Positions 49,904 to 58,971 of a stretch of DNA of 64,000 nt are shown here, in pieces. Numbering within the stretch: position 1 is the first letter of the stretch; every line of letters begins with the position of its first letter. The translations under genes and the position numbers were made by a program. Under the pieces are notes generated by a model that did no database searches, was not told the DNA's origin, and saw only the letters and a program-made list of their open reading frames with translations. The stretch is taken from NCBI RefSeq assembly GCF_003675875.1, contig NZ_RCDI01000001.1, positions 186,001-250,000 of the forward strand. Direction: 5' to 3'. Source of the DNA: Halostella limicola. Its GTDB lineage: Archaea > Halobacteriota > Halobacteria > Halobacteriales > Natronoarchaeaceae.

Positions 49904-51679
49904 TCAGTCGTCGGCAGGCGCGGCCTCGCTGACCGCGTCCGGGTCGACGGGCGCGTGCCGGACGATGGCGTCGAACCGCTCGACCGGCGTCCGATCGCCG
50001 CCCGCGATCCCGCGGGCCTCGCGGTCGGCGAGGTGGGTGTCGACGAACCGGCGGGCGACCAGCGCGGTGCGCCCGTCGCCGTCGTCGATCCCGGCCTGCG
50101 CCTCCGAGAGCAGCAGCGCGGCCGCGAACACCTCGAAGGTGTAGTGCGCGAGCCGCTTCGCCGATAGCTGCGCGTACTCCTCGTCCTCGCCTGCGAGCGT
50201 GGCGAGCGCGGTCGCGAGGTCGTGGTACTCCGCCTCAACGGTCGCGGCCGCGTCCGCGAGGCCGGGGTGAGAGACGTCGTCCAGTCGCGACTGGATCGCG
50301 TCGAGCAGCGGCTCGTGGGCGTCCTCGCGGTCGAGCGCGCGCAGGAGGTCGAGCGAGAGGACGTTCTCCGTCCCCTCCCAGATGGGCAGCACCTGCGCGT
50401 CCCGGAGCAGGCGGTTGGTGACGAAGTCGTTCACGTAGCCGTTGCCGCCCTGGACCTCCATCGCGTAGGACGCGGTGTCGACCGCCATCCGCCCCGTCCG
50501 GAGCTTCGCGATCGGGATCAGCGCGCGCATCAGGCGGTATGCCTCGTCGGCGTCCTCGCCCGCGCGCTCGGCGCGCTCCCGCGCCGAGAACAGCCGCGCC
50601 GCCTCGAAGACGAACGCCGTCGCGGCCTCGTGGTCGACGGTCATGTCGACGAGGTCCTCGCGCATCAGCGGGTACTCCTGGATGGGGTTCCCGAACGCCT
50701 CCCGGTTGGCGGCGTGGATCGCGCTTTCGAGGAGGCAGCGGCCCATGATCCCACAGGACGCCGCCGCGTTCGAGAGCCGTTCGAGGTTGAGCATGTCCGC
50801 CATCTGCCGGAACCCCGCCTCCTCCTCGCCGACGAGGTACGCCTCCGCGCCCCGGAACTCGACCTCGCCGGTCGGCACGGAGATAGTGCCGAGCTTGTCC
50901 TTCAGGCGGCGGTAGAGCTGGTCGTTCAGCTCCCCGTCGGTCGTGGTGTGCGGGACCAGAAACATCGACAACCCCGCGGTCCCGTCGGGCGCGTCAGGCG
51001 TCCGGGCGAGCGCGAGCGTCCCCTCGGCGTCGATGTTCGAGCAGAACCACTTCTCGCCGTCGAGTCGAAAGCACTCGGTCTCGTCGTCGTACGTCGCCGT
51101 CGTCTCGGTCGCTCCCACGTCGCTCCCGCCCTGCTTCTCCGTGAGGAACATCGCCCCCTCGATGAGGTCGCCATGATCGCGCGCCGTCAGCGAATCGTAG
51201 TACGCCGCGAGGTCGCCGTCATCGTACTTCTCTAAGACAAGCGCCGCGCCGGCCGTCATGGCGACGGGGCAGGCGAGGCCGGGGTCCGCGTAGCTGAGCA
51301 GGTACAGCATCCCGAGGTAGTGGCTGAACGGCATCGGCTCAGCCCGCCCCGGCGGGGCGCGGAACGCGTCGGCGACGATCCCCGACTCGTAGACGAGCCG
51401 CTCGTTCTCGACGTGTTCGGCGGGGTAGCGGACCCGGTTCGCCGCGTCGCCGTGCTTGTCGTACGTGTCCAGTTCCGGGCCGTGGTCGTCGACGTAGTCC
51501 GCGTTGTCGGCGACGGTCCCCCCGACGACTTCGCCGAACTCCTCCAGACGGGGCCGTGCCCACTCGAACTCGTCTGCGGCGTACACCCGCTCCAGTTCCC
51601 GCCGGAGCGCCGGGTCGAGCGCCCAGTAGTTGACGTGTCGCCCCTCCTCGTGGTCGGCGTAGTCGAACGCATCTTCCAT
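49904..51679 (-). CDS. Acyl-CoA dehydrogenase (AidB-like)
   Basis: A 591 aa flavoprotein. An N-terminal extension (EGRHVNYWALDPALRRELER) and the fold FLTEKQGGSDVGATETTA, GEKWFCSNIDAEGTLALAR, and NLERLSNAAASCGIMGR resemble the AidB branch of acyl-CoA dehydrogenases, whose C-terminal domain binds DNA in E. coli. The conserved late motif is QVLPIWEGTENVLSLDLLRA. The substrate is unknown (short- or branched-chain acyl-CoA is most likely). Monocistronic. Confidence 0.9.
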   Translation of the reverse strand: MEDAFDYADHEEGRHVNYWALDPALRRELERVYAADEFEWARPRLEEFGEVVGGTVADNADYVDDHGPELDTYDKHGDAANRVRYPAEHVENERLVYESGIVADAFRAPPGRAEPMPFSHYLGMLYLLSYADPGLACPVAMTAGAALVLEKYDDGDLAAYYDSLTARDHGDLIEGAMFLTEKQGGSDVGATETTATYDDETECFRLDGEKWFCSNIDAEGTLALARTPDAPDGTAGLSMFLVPHTTTDGELNDQLYRRLKDKLGTISVPTGEVEFRGAEAYLVGEEEAGFRQMADMLNLERLSNAAASCGIMGRCLLESAIHAANREAFGNPIQEYPLMREDLVDMTVDHEAATAFVFEAARLFSARERAERAGEDADEAYRLMRALIPIAKLRTGRMAVDTASYAMEVQGGNGYVNDFVTNRLLRDAQVLPIWEGTENVLSLDLLRALDREDAHEPLLDAIQSRLDDVSHPGLADAAATVEAEYHDLATALATLAGEDEEYAQLSAKRLAHYTFEVFAAALLLSEAQAGIDDGDGRTALVARRFVDTHLADREARGIAGGDRTPVERFDAIVRHAPVDPDAVSEAAPADD

Positions 51680-51810
51680 GTGCTGTGGTGACTATTTCCA
51701 CGACATAAACCGCGGCGAAACGAACGGCAAGCGAGTTCACTGCGGTTGTTCGCCGACGGCGCGGGCGACCCCTTCGTTTCCTCTGGAGGTAGTGATAGCT
51801 CGGCGCGCCG

Positions 51811-52908
51811 TCACCGCTCCACGACGTGCGCCGCCGCGGGATCGAAGCCGACGGTCAGTTCGTCGGCGTCGGGGTCGTCCGGGAGCCGCACGACGAGGTC
51901 GCGGCCGTTCCAGGTCGCGTGGACCCGCACCGCCTCGCCGAGGAACTCCGCGTACTCCACCTCGGCGGTGAGGCGGTTCGCGGACTGAGCGGCCGGCCCG
52001 CCGACCGCGGTGCCGCTGCCGTCCGCCTCGCCGGTCGTCGTCCGGTCGACCACCGACAGCGCCTCCGGCCGGACGCAGAACGTGACGGACTCCCCTTCGG
52101 CGGCGTCGACGCGGGGGATCCGGAGGTCGGCGTCACCGACCGCTACCGACGTCGTCTCGCCGTCGTGCCCGGCGACGCGGCCGTCGAACGCGTTGTTCTC
52201 GCCGACGAACTCCGCGACGAACCGCGTCTCGGGGCGGCGGTACACCTCCTGCGGTGTGCCGACCTGCTCGACGCGCCCCTCGTTCATGACGGCGACGCGG
52301 TCCGAGACGGCGAGGGCCTCCTCCTGGTCGTGGGTCACGTACAGCGTCGTGATGCCGAGTTCGGACTGGATGCGCTTGACCTGCCGGCGGAGGCGCTCGC
52401 GCAGGCGAGCGTCCAGCGCGCTCATCGGCTCGTCGAGCAGGAGGAGGTCGGGTTCGGGGGCCAGCGCGCGGGCGAGGGCGACGCGCTGCTGCTGGCCGCC
52501 CGAGAGTTCGTCGGGGTCGCGATCGCCCGTTCCGGGGAGGTCGACGAGGTCGAGCAGTTCGCTCACGCGCTCGTCGACGGACTGCCCAGCGGGCGGGTCC
52601 CGGAAGCGCAGGCCGTAGGCGACGTTCTCCGCGACGCTCATGTGCGGGAACAGCGCGTAGGACTGGAACACGATCCCCACGTCCCGGTCCTCGGGCGGGA
52701 CGCCGGTCATCTCGTGGCCGCCGAAGCGGACCGCGCCGGTCGTGGGGGTCTCGAACCCGGCGACGAGCCGGAGCGTCGTCGTCTTCCCGCAGCCGGAGGG
52801 GCCGACGAGCGTGAAGAACTCGCCGTCCGCGACGCGGAGGTCCACCTCAGCGAGCGCCGTCGCGTCGCCGTAGCGCTTCGAGACGCCGTCGAGCGAGAGG
52901 TCAACCAC
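51811..52908 (-). CDS. ABC transporter ATP-binding protein (CUT1/thiamine-spermidine type)
   Basis: A 365 aa ATPase of a binding-protein-dependent importer. Walker A is GPSGCGKTTTLRL (about 38-50), Q-loop VFQSYALFPH, signature LSGGQQQRVALARAL, Walker B LLLLDEPMSALD, and an H-loop. The C-terminal 110 residues form an OB-like TOBE domain (FVGENNAFDGRV). The start is GTG at 52908, overlapping the permease stop codon by eight bases; upstream codons in the same frame give Ser/Arg-rich nonsense. Last gene of a three-gene operon. Confidence 0.9.
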   Translation of the reverse strand: MVDLSLDGVSKRYGDATALAEVDLRVADGEFFTLVGPSGCGKTTTLRLVAGFETPTTGAVRFGGHEMTGVPPEDRDVGIVFQSYALFPHMSVAENVAYGLRFRDPPAGQSVDERVSELLDLVDLPGTGDRDPDELSGGQQQRVALARALAPEPDLLLLDEPMSALDARLRERLRRQVKRIQSELGITTLYVTHDQEEALAVSDRVAVMNEGRVEQVGTPQEVYRRPETRFVAEFVGENNAFDGRVAGHDGETTSVAVGDADLRIPRVDAAEGESVTFCVRPEALSVVDRTTTGEADGSGTAVGGPAAQSANRLTAEVEYAEFLGEAVRVHATWNGRDLVVRLPDDPDADELTVGFDPAAAHVVER

Positions 52909-54727
52909 GCTCGAACCGCCCCCCGATGCGGTCGATGACGACGAAGCTGACGCTCGTGACGACGAGCAGCACGGTCCCCATCGCGGTCGCCGGGCCGAGT
53001 CGGCGGCCGCGGTAGCGCTCCACGGCGACGGGCATCGTGTAGCTCTGGGCGCCCTCCGCAAGTATGACCGTCGAATCGAACTCGCCGACGCTGATGGCGA
53101 AGGCGAACGCCGCGCCCGCGACCACGCCAGCCGCGACGAGCGGCAGTTCCACGTCGACCAGCGCCCGGGCGCGGCTCGCGCCGAGCGCCCGCGCGGACTC
53201 GACCATCGCGGGGTCGAGGCGACCGAGCTGCGGCGCGACGGACCGGGTGACGAACGGGTACGCCGCGACGGCGTGGGCCGCGACGATCGCCGTCGCGCCG
53301 GTCACCTGCAGGCGGTAGCCGCCGCCGAGCGGGACGCCGAAGACGGGGCCGAGCAGGAGGCCGACGCCGGTGACGATGCCGCTGACGGCGATGGGTCCCA
53401 TCGCGGCCGCGCCGACCACCGCGCGGCCCCGGAACTCGCGGGTCGTCAGCACGGCGACGGCGACGCCCATCGGCAGGGCGACGGCGAGCGTCCCGACGCC
53501 GAACAGCAGGGAGTTACGCACCGCCGGCCACGGTTTCACCTGCACGGCGGTCCCCTCGATCTGGCGCTGCACGAGGAACTCGTAGTACGCGAGCGTGAAG
53601 CCGTCGGGCCCGACGACGCTCGTCCACACCATGCTCAGGACGGGCCCGACGAACACGACGGCGGCGACGGCGGCGTAGGCGAGTACACTGAGACGGACCG
53701 GCGTCAGGAGCGCCCGGAGCGACGGGACCAGCGGCTCGCGCGGCGGCGGGTTCGCGCCGCGGCTCCCCGCGGCCTGCGCGGTCTCGTAGCGGAGGTAGGC
53801 GTACGTCAGCGCGAGCGATAGCAGGGTCTCCAGCGTCGCCAGTGCCGCCGCCTCCTCGTAGTCCAGGTTCCGCAGGAGCGCGTACACCCACACCTCGACG
53901 GTCGCCAGGTCGAGGCCGCCGAGCGCGAGCACGATGGGGAACGTCATGAAGGTGAACACGAACGTCAGCAGTGCGCCGGTCAACACGGCGGGGAGCAGCT
54001 GCGGGACCACCACGTCGACGAACGCCCGCCGCCTGCTCGCGCCGAGGCTCCGGGCGGTCTCGACGGCGCGGGCGTCGACGCTCTCCCAGGCGGCCACGGT
54101 GACCCGCGTCACGAGCGGCGCGTTGTAGAAGGCGTGGGCCACGACGACGATCCCGAGCGTCCCCATCACGTCGACGGGACCGAGGCCGAGTGCCCCGAGA
54201 ACGCCGTTCGCGACGCCCCGGCGGCCGAACATAGCGATGAAGCCGATGGCGACCATGATCGACGGGAGGATGAAGGGGAGGATGGTCAGCGAGCGCAGCG
54301 TCCGGCGGCCGGGGAACTCGAAGCGCGCGAGGACGTACGCGCCGGGGAGGCCGAGCGCGACGCTGGCGACGGTCGAGACCAGCGCCTGATAGGCGGTGAA
54401 GCCGAACAGGCCGAAAGCGGGGAGCGATTCGTCACCCGCGACGAACGCGGCGGCCCACGCGGTGACGTTGCTCGCGTGGCGACCGACCGCCAGCGGGTCC
54501 TCCACGACGCCGGCCAGCGCGCCGACGTAGAACGGATCGGTGAGCACATCGGCGAACGGTGCGAGCGAGACGCTCGGCGGGAGGCCCGGCGCGACCCTGA
54601 CCGCCTCGGAGAGGACGATCCCCACCGGCAGGTAGAACAGGACCGTGATGAGCGCGGCGGTGGCGACCGCGGTCGCGCCGAGCGCGCGGCGTTCGAGCCA
54701 CGCGAGGGCTCGTTCGGCGGGGTGCAC
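52901..54727 (-). CDS. ABC transporter permease, two fused domains (ThiP-like)
   Basis: A 608 aa inner-membrane permease containing two BPD_transp_1 domains in one chain, like ThiP and Fe3+ FbpB. Each half has the EAA motif: ETARSLGASRRRAFVDVVVP (about 225) and ESARALGASRARALVDVELP (about 530). About twelve membrane helices. A Pro/Arg-rich linker (about 325-345) joins the halves. It is preceded by the binding protein and followed by the ATPase (overlap), so the three form a complete importer. Confidence 0.9.
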   Translation of the reverse strand: MHPAERALAWLERRALGATAVATAALITVLFYLPVGIVLSEAVRVAPGLPPSVSLAPFADVLTDPFYVGALAGVVEDPLAVGRHASNVTAWAAAFVAGDESLPAFGLFGFTAYQALVSTVASVALGLPGAYVLARFEFPGRRTLRSLTILPFILPSIMVAIGFIAMFGRRGVANGVLGALGLGPVDVMGTLGIVVVAHAFYNAPLVTRVTVAAWESVDARAVETARSLGASRRRAFVDVVVPQLLPAVLTGALLTFVFTFMTFPIVLALGGLDLATVEVWVYALLRNLDYEEAAALATLETLLSLALTYAYLRYETAQAAGSRGANPPPREPLVPSLRALLTPVRLSVLAYAAVAAVVFVGPVLSMVWTSVVGPDGFTLAYYEFLVQRQIEGTAVQVKPWPAVRNSLLFGVGTLAVALPMGVAVAVLTTREFRGRAVVGAAAMGPIAVSGIVTGVGLLLGPVFGVPLGGGYRLQVTGATAIVAAHAVAAYPFVTRSVAPQLGRLDPAMVESARALGASRARALVDVELPLVAAGVVAGAAFAFAISVGEFDSTVILAEGAQSYTMPVAVERYRGRRLGPATAMGTVLLVVTSVSFVVIDRIGGRFERG

Positions 54728-54751
54728 GGGCTGTGATCCGGGGGTTCGCGC

Positions 54752-55864
54752 TTAATTCCCGGCGATCTCCCGGGCCCAGTCGTCGACCCAGCCGTCGACG
54801 TTACCCTGCAGCTCCTCGTAGCTGAAGACGACGGCCTCCTCGGGCTCGTGAGCGTACCGGTCGAACTCCTCGGGCAGGTCGGCGTGGTCCGTCGCCGGTA
54901 ACTGGACGTTCCGGACCGCGATCTCGGACTGGGCCTCCGCCGAGAGCAGGAAGTCGACGAACTCGAAGCCGAGCGCGGGGGCGTCGCTGTCCGCGAACAC
55001 GGCCGCGCCCTCGGGGTTGGCGTACCCCTGTCCGTTCGGGAACGCGACCTGGTGGCGGCTCATGTCCTGGTCGTACTGGTTCGCGTACACCTGGTCCGTC
55101 GAGTACGAGACGACCATCGGGCGCTCGCCCTGGCTGTAGGCGTCGTAGGAGTCGCTCCAGGAGTCGAAGATGCGCACGTCGTTGTCCTGCAGGGCCCGCC
55201 AGTAGTCGAGGTAGCCGTCCTCCCCGAACTGGTCGACCGTCCAGAGCATGAACGCGCGGCCGGGGTCGCTGGACTGGGCGTTCTGGGCCAGCAGCGTCCC
55301 CTCGTAGGGGTCGGTCGTCAGGTCGTCGAACGTCCCCGGCTCCTCGACCTCGTTCTCGTCGTAGACCAGCGCGATGTAGCCCGTGTCGTAGGGGACCGCA
55401 CGGTTCTGCGGGTCGAACGCGAGGTCGTCCCGGACGTGGCTCCGGTTCTCCATCTCCGCGACGTCGCTCGACATGAACAGCGAGTCGTCGAGGCGGTCGT
55501 CGGCACGGACGAGGTCGTCGACGTTCAGGCCGAGGTAGACGTCGGCGTCGATGCCGGCGTCCTGCTGGCTCCGCTGGATGAACTCGTTGACGCCGTTCTC
55601 GGCGATCTGCCACTCCAGCGTGACGTCCTCGTGTTCGGACTCGAACGCCTGCTTCACCCACTCGCCGGGGCTGGAACTCGGCGCGTCGACGAACGCCTCG
55701 TAGGTGGCGACCGTCAGCGTCCCCTCGAAGCTCTCGGGGGTCGTGAGCGTGGTGCGCTCGTCGCCACCGCCGTTTCCGTCGCCCTCGCCGTCCTGCGTGA
55801 TACAGCCGGAAAGTAGCGTGCCGGCCGCGCCGACGCTCGCAGTCAGGAACGTTCGCCGTCTCAT
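54752..55864 (-). CDS. ABC substrate-binding lipoprotein, thiamine-binding-like (ThiB type)
   Basis: A 370 aa exported binding protein. The N-terminus MRRRTFLTASVGAAGTLLSG, then C, is a Tat signal with lipobox (LLSGC). After a Gly/Asp-rich spacer the fold starts GTLTVATYEAFVDAP. The segments VPYDTGYIALVYDENEVE, GRAFMLWTVDQFGEDGYLDYW and PMVVSYSTDQVYANQYDQ are close to ThiB/TbpA, which binds thiamine and its phosphates. First gene of a three-gene minus-strand operon. A GTTTTTAACC box lies at leaderless distance. Confidence 0.85.
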   Translation of the reverse strand: MRRRTFLTASVGAAGTLLSGCITQDGEGDGNGGGDERTTLTTPESFEGTLTVATYEAFVDAPSSSPGEWVKQAFESEHEDVTLEWQIAENGVNEFIQRSQQDAGIDADVYLGLNVDDLVRADDRLDDSLFMSSDVAEMENRSHVRDDLAFDPQNRAVPYDTGYIALVYDENEVEEPGTFDDLTTDPYEGTLLAQNAQSSDPGRAFMLWTVDQFGEDGYLDYWRALQDNDVRIFDSWSDSYDAYSQGERPMVVSYSTDQVYANQYDQDMSRHQVAFPNGQGYANPEGAAVFADSDAPALGFEFVDFLLSAEAQSEIAVRNVQLPATDHADLPEEFDRYAHEPEEAVVFSYEELQGNVDGWVDDWAREIAGN

Positions 55865-55885
55865 TACTCGGTGGTTGCACCGTGT

Positions 55886-55895
55886 GTTTTTAACC
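55886..55895 (-). promoter_or_regulatory. TATA box of the thiamine-type ABC operon
   Basis: Minus-strand GGTTAAAAAC, 22-31 bases before the ATG at 55864. No TPP riboswitch motif (CTGAGA with ACCTGA) is present, so regulation, if any, is at the promoter. Confidence 0.6.
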
Positions 55896-55975
55896 CCGCC
55901 GATCCGCCGCGACCGTCTCGGGGGCGGCTTCGGTTCGGCGCAAAACTCAAATGGATGATCGTTGGGGATTCGCGT

Positions 55976-57625
55976 ATGTCTCTCGACTACGAGCGCGAGT
56001 GCGAAACCTTCGAGTGGGACGTCCCCGCGGACTACGCCCTCCCGGCCGTTCTGGAGCGACACGCCGATTCCTTCGGCGACCGCCTCGCGGTCAGGTACCG
56101 CGACGCCGACGGCGGCGAGGCGGAGCGGACGTTCGGCGAGGTCCGCGACGACGCGAACCGCTTCGCGGCGGCGCTCGCCGACCTGGGCGTGGGCGAGGGC
56201 GACCGCGTGATGCACCTGTTCCCGCGCCACCCCGACGCGTTCGCCGTGCAGGTGGGCGCGCTCGCCCGCGGGGCGCTCCTCGTTCCCTGCTCGTCCATGC
56301 TCAAGCCCAACGACGTCGCCTTCCGGGCGAACGACTGCGAGGCCGACACCGTCGTCGTCCACGCGGAACTGACGGACATGGTCGAACCGGTGCTCGACGA
56401 GACGCCGCTGGAGACCGTGATCGTGCTGGACGCAGGGGCAGACGGGACCGGCGGCGTCGCCGACCGCGAGGGCTGGCACGCCTACGCTGACCTCGTCGAG
56501 GGCCGTGACCCGGACCACGAGGGACCGGACCTCGGCGCGTCGGACCCGATGTCGATCAACTACACCAGCGGCACGACGGGCAAGCCGAAGCCCGTCCTCC
56601 ACCGCCACCGCTGGCTCTACTGCTTCGAGCGCATCAACGGACCGTACTGGTGGGGCGTCGACCGCGACACGGACTTCTCGGACGAACTCCTCTGGGCGAC
56701 GACCGGCACGGGGTGGGCCAAGTGGTTCTGGAGCCCCGTCGGGGTCGCGCTGACGACCGGCGCGCCACAGTTCCTCTACGAGGGGGAGTTCGACCCGGAG
56801 ACGTTCCTCGACCTCATGGCCGAGGAGGCGGTCACCCGCCTCTGCGCCGTGCCGACCCAGTACCGGATGTTCACCCAGGCCGACCTCGCCGACTACGACC
56901 TCGCCCTGACGGAGGCGGTGTCGGCCGGCGAACCCCTCAACCGCGAGCCGATCCGGGCGTTCGAGGACGCCGTCGGCGTCACGCCGCGGGACGGCTACGG
57001 CCAGACCGAGACCGTCGCGCTGGTGACGAACTACCCCGGCATCGACGTGAAGCCCGGGAGCATGGGCAAGCCCGCCCCCGGCGTCGGGACGACGATCCTC
57101 GACGTGGACGAGGAGACGGAGGTCGAACCGGGCGAGACCGGCGAGATCGCCGTCCCGATCGACAGCCCCGCCATCTTCGACGGGTACTATGAACAACCGG
57201 AGCGCGACCGCGAGACCTTCCGCGGCGACTACTACCGCACCGGCGACCTCGCTCGCGCGGACGAGGACGGCTACTTCTTCTTCGAGGGGCGGGCCGACGA
57301 CATCATCATCTCGTCGGGCTACCGCATCGGCCCCTTCGAGGTCGAGGACGCGCTCGTCGACCACGAGGCCGTCGCGGAGGCCGCGGCGGTCGCCAGCCCC
57401 CACGACGAGCGGGGCAACGTCGTGAAGGCCTACGTCGTCCTCGCGGACGGTCACGAGGGGAGCGACGACCTGGTCGAGGAGCTTCAGAGCTACATGAAAG
57501 CGGAGACGGCACCGTACAAGTACCCCCGCCGGATCGAGTTCGTCGACGAGCTCCCGAAGACCTCCAGCGGGAAGATCCGCCGGATCGAGCTCCGCGAGGC
57601 CGAACAGCGTCAGTTCGGGGAGTAG
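55976..57625 (+). CDS. Acyl-CoA synthetase (AMP-forming)
   Basis: A 549 aa ANL-superfamily enzyme that activates an organic acid to its CoA thioester through an acyl-adenylate. The AMP-binding P-loop is YTSGTTGKPKPVLH (about 197-210), the core motif GYGQTE lies near 341, and YYRTGDLARADEDG with RADDIIISSGYRIGPFEVE holds A8. The late catalytic lysine is in KTSSGKIRR. Sequence style fits the medium-chain / acetyl-type group. Divergent from the thiamine-type ABC operon. Start chosen by an ATG at good distance from CAAAACTCAAAT. Confidence 0.93.
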   Translation: MSLDYERECETFEWDVPADYALPAVLERHADSFGDRLAVRYRDADGGEAERTFGEVRDDANRFAAALADLGVGEGDRVMHLFPRHPDAFAVQVGALARGALLVPCSSMLKPNDVAFRANDCEADTVVVHAELTDMVEPVLDETPLETVIVLDAGADGTGGVADREGWHAYADLVEGRDPDHEGPDLGASDPMSINYTSGTTGKPKPVLHRHRWLYCFERINGPYWWGVDRDTDFSDELLWATTGTGWAKWFWSPVGVALTTGAPQFLYEGEFDPETFLDLMAEEAVTRLCAVPTQYRMFTQADLADYDLALTEAVSAGEPLNREPIRAFEDAVGVTPRDGYGQTETVALVTNYPGIDVKPGSMGKPAPGVGTTILDVDEETEVEPGETGEIAVPIDSPAIFDGYYEQPERDRETFRGDYYRTGDLARADEDGYFFFEGRADDIIISSGYRIGPFEVEDALVDHEAVAEAAAVASPHDERGNVVKAYVVLADGHEGSDDLVEELQSYMKAETAPYKYPRRIEFVDELPKTSSGKIRRIELREAEQRQFGE

Positions 57626-57686
57626 GCGGTCGGCGGCGGACGTGTCGGCGGTCGGCGGCGTCGACCGTTCGCACGCGGGGGAAGCG

Positions 57687-57694
57687 TTTTATCG
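57687..57694 (+). promoter_or_regulatory. TATA box deciding a GTG start
   Basis: TTTTATCG lies 22-29 bases before the GTG at 57716, so the message is leaderless and GTG is the probable initiator. Confidence 0.55.
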
Positions 57695-57715
57695 TCTCCG
57701 CGTCTCGATAGGTTC

Positions 57716-58858
57716 GTGTCACGCAGTCGTCGCTACGCCCTCTCGGGCATCGTCATCGTCCTCGCCGCCGTCGCGGCGGTCATCCTCCGCGACGTGTTAG
57801 CGACGGTGTTTCTCGCAGTCACGGTCGCCGCCGTCTGCGCGCCGCTGTACCGACGGCTGGTCGCCCGCGGCGTCCCCGAGTGGTGGGCGAGCGCCGTCAC
57901 GACGACGGTCGCGTTCAGCGCCGTCGTCGCCGTGTTCGCGCCGCTCGTCGGCGTGCTCTACCGGCGGCGAGAGCAGTTGATCGGTCTGATACAGGACCTC
58001 CCGTCCTCGGTCACGTTCGACGTGCTCGGCTTCCAGCGGGTCGTCCGCGCGACCGAAGTGCGCGACGCGCTCGTCGGCTACGTCGGCGACGCCGCAGTGA
58101 ACGTCCTGGGGGCGACGCCCGTCCTCGGCATCAAGCTCGCGCTGTTCGCGTTCGTCGTCTTCGGCCTCCTCCTCGGTCAGGACCGGGCCTACAGCGCGGT
58201 GGTCGGGACGGTCCCGCCCGAGTACCGCGGCGTCGTCGAGGCGCTGCACGCCCGCGGCCGGTCCATCCTCTTCGCCATCTACGTCCTGCAGGCGGCGACG
58301 GCCGCGGGGACCTTCGTCATCGCCGCGGCGGTGTTCGCGCTGCTCGGCTACTCCGGCGTCCTCACGCTCGCGGCCGTCGCCGGGATCTTGCAGTTCCTCC
58401 CCGTGGTCGGCCCGAGCGTCCTCATCGCTCTGCTGGTGATCTTCGAACTGGCCGCCGGCGACGTCGCCGCCGCTGTCCTCGTCGGCCTCTTCGGCGCGGT
58501 GTTCATCGGCTACCTCCCCGACGTGCTCATCCGCGCCCGCCTCGCCCGCCGGAGCGCCGACATGCCGAGCACGCTCTACTTCACCGGCTTCACGGGCGGC
58601 CTCCTCAGCCTCGGCCCCATCGGCATCATCGCCGGCCCGCTCGCGGTCGCCCTCCTCGTCGAGGGGATGGAACTGCTCTCCGAGGAGACGGGCGTCCACC
58701 GGCAGTCGACGCTGTCTGACGCCGACGCGTCGGCCGGGTCGTCGGCACCGGGGGGCGCGACATCCTCGGAGGAGGGTGCGTCGCCGCCTGATGCTAACGC
58801 GGGTGACGCGTTCGGATCCGAGGGGAACTCCCCGCCGTCCGACAGCGACTCCGCTTAG
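57716..58858 (+). CDS. AI-2E family transporter
   Basis: A 380 aa membrane protein of the AI-2E (PerM/YtvI) family with about eight helices. Motifs: LATVFLAVTVAAVCAPLYRR, LQFLPVVGPSVLIALLVIFE (the conserved LPVVG loop, about 220), and FTGGLLSLGPIGIIAGPLAV. The C-terminal 55 residues are an acidic Ser/Gly-rich disordered tail. Family members act in quorum-signal, lactone or Na+/H+ export; the substrate here is unknown. Starts with GTG. Confidence 0.88.
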   Translation: MSRSRRYALSGIVIVLAAVAAVILRDVLATVFLAVTVAAVCAPLYRRLVARGVPEWWASAVTTTVAFSAVVAVFAPLVGVLYRRREQLIGLIQDLPSSVTFDVLGFQRVVRATEVRDALVGYVGDAAVNVLGATPVLGIKLALFAFVVFGLLLGQDRAYSAVVGTVPPEYRGVVEALHARGRSILFAIYVLQAATAAGTFVIAAAVFALLGYSGVLTLAAVAGILQFLPVVGPSVLIALLVIFELAAGDVAAAVLVGLFGAVFIGYLPDVLIRARLARRSADMPSTLYFTGFTGGLLSLGPIGIIAGPLAVALLVEGMELLSEETGVHRQSTLSDADASAGSSAPGGATSSEEGASPPDANAGDAFGSEGNSPPSDSDSA

Positions 58859-58937
58859 CCAGACGGCGACTCCGCGCCGCCGAACGCCGAGTGACGGCGG
58901 CCGTGGCGGTCGCGTCGAGCCGTCTCGACGACTAGCA

Positions 58938-58946
58938 GTTATATAG
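58938..58946 (+). promoter_or_regulatory. TATA box of the hydrolase gene
   Basis: GTTATATAG, about 26-34 bases before the ATG at 58972. Confidence 0.6.
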
Positions 58947-58971
58947 TGTCGTGTGGTAACGAGTAACATCT

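Noticed and set aside
55865-55975. TPP riboswitch in front of the thiamine-type ABC operon
   Set aside because: None of the conserved TPP aptamer bases (CTGAGA, ACCTGA) is present in the short leader; the TATA position implies an essentially leaderless message.
55865-57454. Apparent 900-codon protein joining the binding lipoprotein to upstream sequence
   Set aside because: The part before MRRRTFLTASVG is the antisense of the acyl-CoA synthetase. The Tat/lipobox signal and the TATA box place the real start at 55864.
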